24,469 nt of DNA from IMG/VR virus record IMGVR_UViG_3300044678_002149, positions 1 through 24,469 of that record. One strand, written 5' to 3'. The stretch is from a virus. Shown here piece by piece: positions 21,013 to 24,469 of this stretch (position 1 is its first letter; every line of letters begins with the position of its first letter). Both the position numbers and the translations under genes were made by a program. The notes below the pieces were generated by a model, which was not told the DNA's origin, made no database searches, and saw nothing but the letters and a program-made list of their open reading frames with translations.

Positions 21013-22940
21013 ACCGGCATCTCCGCGGCAAGCGGCACGTCCGGGGGAATCCACCCCGTGGCCTGGTAGTGCGACCCGATGCCCGCGTCGGCGCGGACTT
21101 GCGCCAAGATGGCGCGGGCCTTCTCGTTCTCGGGCTCGTGCTGCAACACCACCTGCAGCGCGCACGGGAGCCACGCGGTGGTGAAGAACCCGCTGCGGTG
21201 CTTCCGCTGCCCGTCCAGCGCCAAGTTCTCGTACTCGGTCCACCGGCCCCCTGGCTGCGCCGGGGCCTCCCACGCATCGTCCAGCACTTGCTTCGCCCCG
21301 TTGAATGCGACTTGTGCGGCCGTGTCGTGGCCAAACACGCGCGCCGCCAGCGACATCCCGTAGGCCCCAATCGCTTGGTGCCACGCGAGCCACCAGTCGC
21401 CAGTGCCGACGCGCGCGTCGTCCTTGATGATCTGCCAAATGGTGTACCCCCCGATCCACGGGATGATCACGCGCCCCAGCCGGGTGAGGAAGTGGTCGCG
21501 AACTTGCGCGGCGAGCGTGCGGTCGTCGAGCGCATACCACAGGCGGACCACCGCGAGCCCTTCCCACCCAATTTCTCGGGCCGAGAACGGGTCGCTGGTG
21601 CCCAAGCCCTTCACCGTCGTGCGCTCGATCAGGTAGCGCCGGGCCTCGTGCTCCAGCAGCCACTGCGCGCTCGGGGACGGGTCCAGCATGCACACCGCGT
21701 AGAGCGTGCCGAAGAACCAGTGTTGCGCGTCGGGCCCGTTCCAGCCTCCCGCCTCCTGAATCGTCAAGTCGCGCGGCTTGCCCAGCGTGTCGCTCGTCGT
21801 CGCGCGGAACGGGCGCCCGTAGAACATCCGCAGCCCTGGGCGGCGCTCGCGCGTCACGATGGACCCGTCACGCTCCAGATGGTGGCACGGGCGCCGGCCG
21901 AAGCCCAGCGCGGCGAAGTAGCGCGGAAGGATGGCGCACGGGATAAGCAGCGCTTCCACGCCAGGGTGGAACGTCTGGTCTTCCTGGCTCCCGGTCTGGC
22001 CACTGTCTGCGGCCGGGCCGAGCATCGGGGCGACGCGGGCGCCGAGCGATGAGCGGGCGGACTCGTAGTGCTGCGCGACCCAGTGGCGCACGTGCTCTTC
22101 CATCCCCTCCATCCCGTGGAAGGGCGCGGCCCCGGGGTGCAACCGCACTTGCCCGTGGCCCTTCACGCGCTGCCACACATGCGCCGCGGCGCGCGTGGTG
22201 GCGAAGTTCACCAGATCGAGGAACAGCACTGAGACCGGGAAGACGTGCGTTTGCCCGTCAGCGATGACGGCGCCCGGGGGCAACCCCGAGCGCTCGCTGA
22301 CGGGCACCACCACGCCATGATTCCACCGGATGAAGTAGCCGCTGCCCGGGACCGTGTGCGTCAGCTCCGGGCTGCTCGGGTCGCTGTGCGTCACGCGAAA
22401 CTCGGCCATGATCAAGCCCGGGTGATCGGGATACCACTTCGCGCACAGCTCGAAGAAGATCGGGCCCCGCCGCGCCTCGAACTTCGCATACCACGCGGCC
22501 CCGAACACTTCTACTTTCGCCAACGCCAGCGGAAAGTTGCCGCCTTCGCCGGTCACGCTCGGGCCTGGGGACACCGCGACCCGGAACGTATTCGTCAGCG
22601 CTGCGTCACTCACGCGCACCGTCTCCTCTTCCACCATCTGCGCCCGGTCGATGGTCAGGGTACACCCCGCTTCGATCGCCACGTAGAAGTCGACTTCCAC
22701 CGAGTCAAGCCCCTTGTTCCGACCGCGGATGAACGAAGCGCTCACCCTGCCGGGCAGATGCGCGTAGCCTCTTGACGGAACGCTGGCGCGGTCCTTGAGA
22801 ATGCACGTGACCCAGCCCACGAACGACTCGTGGTGCAGGTTCTGGATTCGGACCGTCCCCAGGTCTTGGGTATTGTCCACTAGGGGGGTGGGGGCGCTCG
22901 GGACTTCGAGTTGCACGGGTGCTGGCGTTGCGTCGGGCAT
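21009..22940 (-). CDS. Large two-domain protein: beta domains plus helical toroid, possible polysaccharide-active protein
   Basis: I chose the ATG at 22940 (643 aa). The frame is open to 23138, but that extension is Cys/Gly/Arg-rich and does not look like protein. No ribosome site is visible at either start. Residues 25-270 are beta-rich ('VRIQNLHHESFVGWVTC', 'VDFYVAIEAGCTL', 'IMAEFRVTHSD', 'VIADGQTHVFPV'). Residues about 280-643 are helical with aromatic/His motifs: 'TGSQEDQTF' at 316-324, 'RPCHHLE' at 350-356, 'GWNGPDAQHW' at 399-408, and paired helices to the end. This is the layout of beta-sandwich plus (alpha/alpha) toroid enzymes, such as polysaccharide lyases and the PcRGLX/YetA type. 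That link is from memory and tentative. It has no secretion signal, so if it acts on glycans it is probably carried in the virion. Confidence 0.72.
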   Translation of the reverse strand: MPDATPAPVQLEVPSAPTPLVDNTQDLGTVRIQNLHHESFVGWVTCILKDRASVPSRGYAHLPGRVSASFIRGRNKGLDSVEVDFYVAIEAGCTLTIDRAQMVEEETVRVSDAALTNTFRVAVSPGPSVTGEGGNFPLALAKVEVFGAAWYAKFEARRGPIFFELCAKWYPDHPGLIMAEFRVTHSDPSSPELTHTVPGSGYFIRWNHGVVVPVSERSGLPPGAVIADGQTHVFPVSVLFLDLVNFATTRAAAHVWQRVKGHGQVRLHPGAAPFHGMEGMEEHVRHWVAQHYESARSSLGARVAPMLGPAADSGQTGSQEDQTFHPGVEALLIPCAILPRYFAALGFGRRPCHHLERDGSIVTRERRPGLRMFYGRPFRATTSDTLGKPRDLTIQEAGGWNGPDAQHWFFGTLYAVCMLDPSPSAQWLLEHEARRYLIERTTVKGLGTSDPFSAREIGWEGLAVVRLWYALDDRTLAAQVRDHFLTRLGRVIIPWIGGYTIWQIIKDDARVGTGDWWLAWHQAIGAYGMSLAARVFGHDTAAQVAFNGAKQVLDDAWEAPAQPGGRWTEYENLALDGQRKHRSGFFTTAWLPCALQVVLQHEPENEKARAILAQVRADAGIGSHYQATGWIPPDVPLAAEMPV

Positions 22941-23178
22941 GGTGTGTTGGGGGTAAGTTGTCCTGCCCCGTCTACCTGCGCGAACCACCAAGTAGCACCA
23001 GCACCCGGGCCTCTCACCACACAGCCCACCAGCGCACGCCATGCCTGTCGTGCACTGCTTGTCGCCTCTCTCGATGGACTGCTGATACCGGGCGCCGGCG
23101 CCACTCGCGGTTGCGCTTGCGAGACTGGGGCAGGACACCGGGAGAGAGCGCGCGCCGGCGGAATGTCTCGCCGCGGTG
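22941..23178. other. Intergenic gap between terminase small subunit and toroid protein genes
   Basis: About 240 bp without a convincing gene. It contains a perfect 12-bp GC palindrome (GGCGCCGGCGCC, 23091-23102). I found no good -35/-10 pair and no hairpin with a U-run. This is the longest gap in the operon, so a promoter or packaging signal could be hidden here, but I cannot show one. Confidence 0.5.
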
Positions 23179-23712
23179 CTACCCGAAAAACTCCGCGTCG
23201 TCGAGAACTCGGGCCGGCGCGGGCAGAGCAGCGCTTGTGCCTTCGGTCACCGAGAGCACTTGCGCTGGGGGTTCCTCGGGTCGCGCGGTCGCAATGGCAA
23301 TGATCTGTTGCACTCTCAACGCGGTGTCCTGCAGCGACATGGTTATTGGGACCCCGGAGCCCCCGATGTCGTGGCGCTGCCGCTCCCCGTAGTTCTCGCG
23401 GTCCCACGCGCCCGCGAGCTTGAGGCGGAGGTCCACCGCGGCACGGGCAGCACTGGCTCGCGCCGCAGCCTCCGCGGCCGGGGCGTGCCGCGCTGCGTCC
23501 ACGATGGCGAGGCAGTCCGCCGCCATCACGTCGCAGCCCGCGGCCCGCGCGTCGCGGAGGCGCTGCCCCGCGGCGTCGTTGCGGCGCAAGGCACTGGCCA
23601 CCGAGGGTAGCCGTGGGCGAAGTGGGTCCGCGTCGCACCAGTCCCGCAGGCTCAGGTTCCCGCTGGAGAGGTGCTCGCACAAGGAGTCGATGTGGTCTGG
23701 AGTCAACCGCAT
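23179..23712 (-). CDS. Terminase small subunit, Sf6-like
   Basis: I chose the ATG at 23712 (177 aa), since 'MRLTPDHIDSLCEHL' is a natural start for the family; an ATG at 23793 would add 27 residues coded by AT-rich DNA. The N-terminal part is a helix-turn-helix-like DNA-binding domain ('LSSGNLSLRDWCDADP', then 'PRLPSVASALRRND'). A long helix follows ('LRDARAAGCDVMAADCLAIV'), with the diagnostic end 'DLRLKLAGAWDRENYGER' at 94-111, equivalent to the 'vd.R.w...k..P..YGdk' signature of Sf6-type small terminases. The remaining 65 residues are a flexible Ala/Pro tail. The protein binds the packaging start site and brings in the large subunit. It is the most upstream gene of the operon. Confidence 0.85.
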   Translation of the reverse strand: MRLTPDHIDSLCEHLSSGNLSLRDWCDADPLRPRLPSVASALRRNDAAGQRLRDARAAGCDVMAADCLAIVDAARHAPAAEAAARASAARAAVDLRLKLAGAWDRENYGERQRHDIGGSGVPITMSLQDTALRVQQIIAIATARPEEPPAQVLSVTEGTSAALPAPARVLDDAEFFG

Positions 23713-23809
23713 GCGAGGATGGTAGCCTGTTCGGTGGGTTGGCGCGAGGGGGTGACTTTTTTGGAACCAATTTTCTATTTTTTGGGGAGGCATTTTGGAT
23801 TTCTAGGAT

Positions 23810-23838
23810 GAAATGCTGAATTATTTAATTTGACTTTT
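23810..23838. repeat. 29-bp direct repeat, copy 1
   Basis: Starts GAAATGCTGAATTATTTAAT and ends TTTGACTTTT (overlapping text shortened to stay brief); identical over 29 bases to the copy 49 bp to the right. The conserved block includes an AT-rich core flanked by GCTGAA and TTGAC. Confidence 0.92.
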
Positions 23839-23858
23839 CGGTGGCGAGTTTTCAGTAC

Positions 23859-23887
23859 GAAATGCTGAATTATTTAATTTGACTTTT
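23859..23887. repeat. 29-bp direct repeat, copy 2
   Basis: Identical over 29 bases to copy 1, with the start points 49 bp apart. The flanking sequences of the two copies differ, so the repeated unit itself is under selection or recently duplicated. Confidence 0.92.
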
Positions 23888-23986
23888 AAATAATGGATTT
23901 TGAGGCAAATGGGGCCCCAGAGGTCCCCCCACCGTCGCCGAAAAGCGGGCCCCCACCCCCCTCCTGGCCGAAAATGCGGTCGAGCG

Positions 23987-24017
23987 CATGGCACGGGACT
24001 TGCAATGCCGTGCCATG
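23987..24017. repeat. 10-bp inverted repeat enclosing the sigma-54-type site
   Basis: The arms CATGGCACGG (23987-23996) and CCGTGCCATG (24008-24017) are exact reverse complements with an 11-base loop. The left arm contains the -24 element of the promoter match; the mirror copy on the other strand has one base less between its GG and GC, which sigma-54 does not tolerate well. Confidence 0.8.
23989..24004 (+). promoter_or_regulatory. Sigma-54-type (-24/-12) promoter match
   Basis: TGGCACG-GGAC-TTGCA matches the sigma-54 consensus TGGCACG-N4-TTGCA with the correct 12-bp distance between GG (23990-23991) and GC (24002-24003). Transcription would start near 24015 and run rightward into the tandem repeats, opposite to the phage operon. 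No gene is visible downstream in the window, so the transcript could be non-coding or belong to a gene beyond the edge. Confidence 0.45.
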
Positions 24018-24078
24018 GCGGAGCGCGGCGCCGGGGCGGCAGCACGTGGTGGGCACCGGGCCGTGCCTCGACGGCGGA

Positions 24079-24265
24079 GAGGCGCAGCGGTGGCGAGGCG
24101 CAGCGGCGGAGAGGCGCAGCGGTGGCGAGGCGCAGCGGTGGCGAGGCGCAGCGGCGGAGAGGCGCAGCGGTGGAGAGGCGCAGCGGTGGAGAGGCGCAGC
24201 GGTGGAGAGGCGCAGCGGCGGAGAGGCGCAGCGGCGCCCGTGCGGTGGCGAGGCGCAGCGCCGCC
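24079..24265. repeat. Tandem array of a 16-bp GC-rich unit, about 11 copies
   Basis: The unit GAGGCGCAGCGG-Y-GG-M repeats without spacers from 24079 to about 24238 (10 copies). After an 11-base interruption one more degenerate copy follows at 24250-24265. Variation is limited to position 13 (T/C) and position 16 (A/C). Because 16 is not a multiple of 3, any translation would have a 16-residue period using all frames, which argues against coding. Confidence 0.93.
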
Positions 24266-24396
24266 TAGGCGCCTCGCTGCGGCGCTCGCGCGAGCTGGGG
24301 GCACCGATGGACGGGCTCGGCCTGGGCGGCGCTGCCGCGAGGCGCCTAGGCGCCGCGGCGCCTTGCTCGGCGGCACGGTGCGGCGCCGCGGCGCCG
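24257..24396. repeat. Cluster of GC palindromes and a hairpin
   Basis: A hairpin with 8-bp arms (AGCGCCGC 24257-24264 / GCGGCGCT 24279-24286) is followed by perfect palindromes: GCTCGCGCGAGC (24284-24295), GGCGCCTAGGCGCC (24341-24354), AGGCGCCGCGGCGCCT (24348-24363) and CGGCGCCGCGGCGCCG (24381-24396). Several overlap. Such density exceeds what GC content alone leads one to expect and suggests protein-binding sites, REP-like elements or strong RNA structure. Confidence 0.75.
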
Positions 24397-24469
24397 ATGG
24401 CCACCGCTCGAAGGGGCGAGGCGGCGCAGAGGCGCCGCGCCAAGTAGCCAATGGCCACCGAACGAAGGG
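24397..24469. repeat. Imperfect direct repeat at the right edge
   Basis: ATGGCCACCGCTCGAAGGG (24397-24415) recurs as ATGGCCACCGAACGAAGGG (24451-24469), 17 of 19 bases identical and 54 bp apart. The second copy is cut by the window edge, so the repeat may be longer or may continue as a further array. Confidence 0.75.

Larger units (their letters stand above)
23755..23907. other. AT-rich island upstream of terminase small subunit
   Basis: Within very GC-rich DNA, this stretch is mainly A and T, with runs such as TTTTCTATTTTTTGG and TTATTTAATTTG. It holds the two 29-bp direct repeats and a third short match (AAAAGTCA on the minus strand at 23760-23753). AT-rich DNA beside repeats is typical of replication origins, promoters and attachment sites. 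I could not find a standard -35/-10 pair with good spacing. Confidence 0.7.
23713..24469. other. Non-coding repeat-rich right flank
   Basis: I see no credible gene in these 757 bases. The open frames here run through the 16-bp repeat array, where every frame lacks stops because the unit is pure GC-rich sequence. Features inside are listed separately: an AT-rich island with direct repeats, a sigma-54-type promoter within an inverted repeat, tandem repeats, nested GC palindromes and an end repeat. It could be a phage control, origin or packaging region, or host DNA at a prophage boundary. Confidence 0.65.

Noticed and set aside
22941-23138. N-terminal extension of the toroid protein to 23138
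   Set aside because: The extra 66 residues are rich in Cys, Gly and Arg with no pattern, and no start signal is seen there; the ATG at 22940 is preferred.
1-23178. Large plus-strand open frames throughout
   Set aside because: All are opposite to confident minus-strand genes, Arg/Pro/Ala-rich and without ribosome sites, as expected in GC-rich DNA.
23994-24010. Second sigma-54 promoter on the minus strand in the mirrored arm
   Set aside because: The GG to GC distance is one base too short, and sigma-54 spacing is strict.
24079-24265. CRISPR array
   Set aside because: Units are directly adjacent with no spacers, the unit is only 16 bp, and there are no cas genes.
23893-24447. Plus-strand 184-aa open frame across the repeat array, and several overlapping ones on both strands
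   Set aside because: The repeat unit lacks stops in all frames and the product is a 16-residue periodic Arg/Gly/Ala string; no ribosome site and no recognisable fold.

Overview
The window is the late, virion-building region of a GC-rich tailed phage or prophage of the short-tailed (podovirus) type. Every confident gene lies on the minus strand, so the operon reads from right to left. The capsid block (Bbp19-like protein, scaffold, Bbp17-like major capsid protein, Bbp16-like cement) resembles the Bordetella phage BPP-1 group. The portal, tail adaptor, nozzle and internal core proteins are of the T7 gp8, gp11, gp12 and gp14 types. I saw no integrase, repressor, replication gene, tRNA or endolysin. 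The host cannot be named; high GC and a sigma-54-type promoter in the right flank fit a Gram-negative bacterium.

Layout, right to left. 24469-23713 holds no credible gene. It contains an array of 16-bp GC-rich tandem repeats, nested GC palindromes, a sigma-54 promoter match inside an inverted repeat, and a short AT-rich island with two identical 29-bp direct repeats. The packaging block follows: terminase small subunit (23712-23179), a large beta-plus-helical-toroid protein (22940-21009), four small genes including a zinc-ribbon protein, and terminase large subunit (19797-18262). Next come a GNAT acetyltransferase, a small membrane protein and the portal (17468-15780), then a likely lysis cassette (holin- or spanin-like protein plus a lipoprotein). 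A good sigma-70-like promoter with an operator-like palindrome lies at 14938-14972 and begins the head block: Bbp19-like protein, scaffold, major capsid protein and two tandem cement proteins. Three further structural genes lead into the tail block.

The tail block opens with the most unusual gene in the window (10071-7789). It is one open frame joining a tailspike-like glycoside hydrolase (GH49-like beta-helix with the catalytic Asp pattern retained) to a complete gp11-type tail adaptor. It is followed by the nozzle (7789-4751), a gp14-type core protein, a large helical internal virion protein, and the first 612 codons of a very large ejection protein that runs off the left edge.

Most genes touch or overlap at stop/start junctions (TGATG, ATGA, GTGA, TAGTG), so translational coupling is the rule. 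The logic is that of one late transcription unit: packaging motor, portal, lysis, capsid, then tail and ejectosome, with at least one internal promoter that could boost the capsid genes. Family assignments come from reading the translated sequences and remembered family patterns; no database search was possible.
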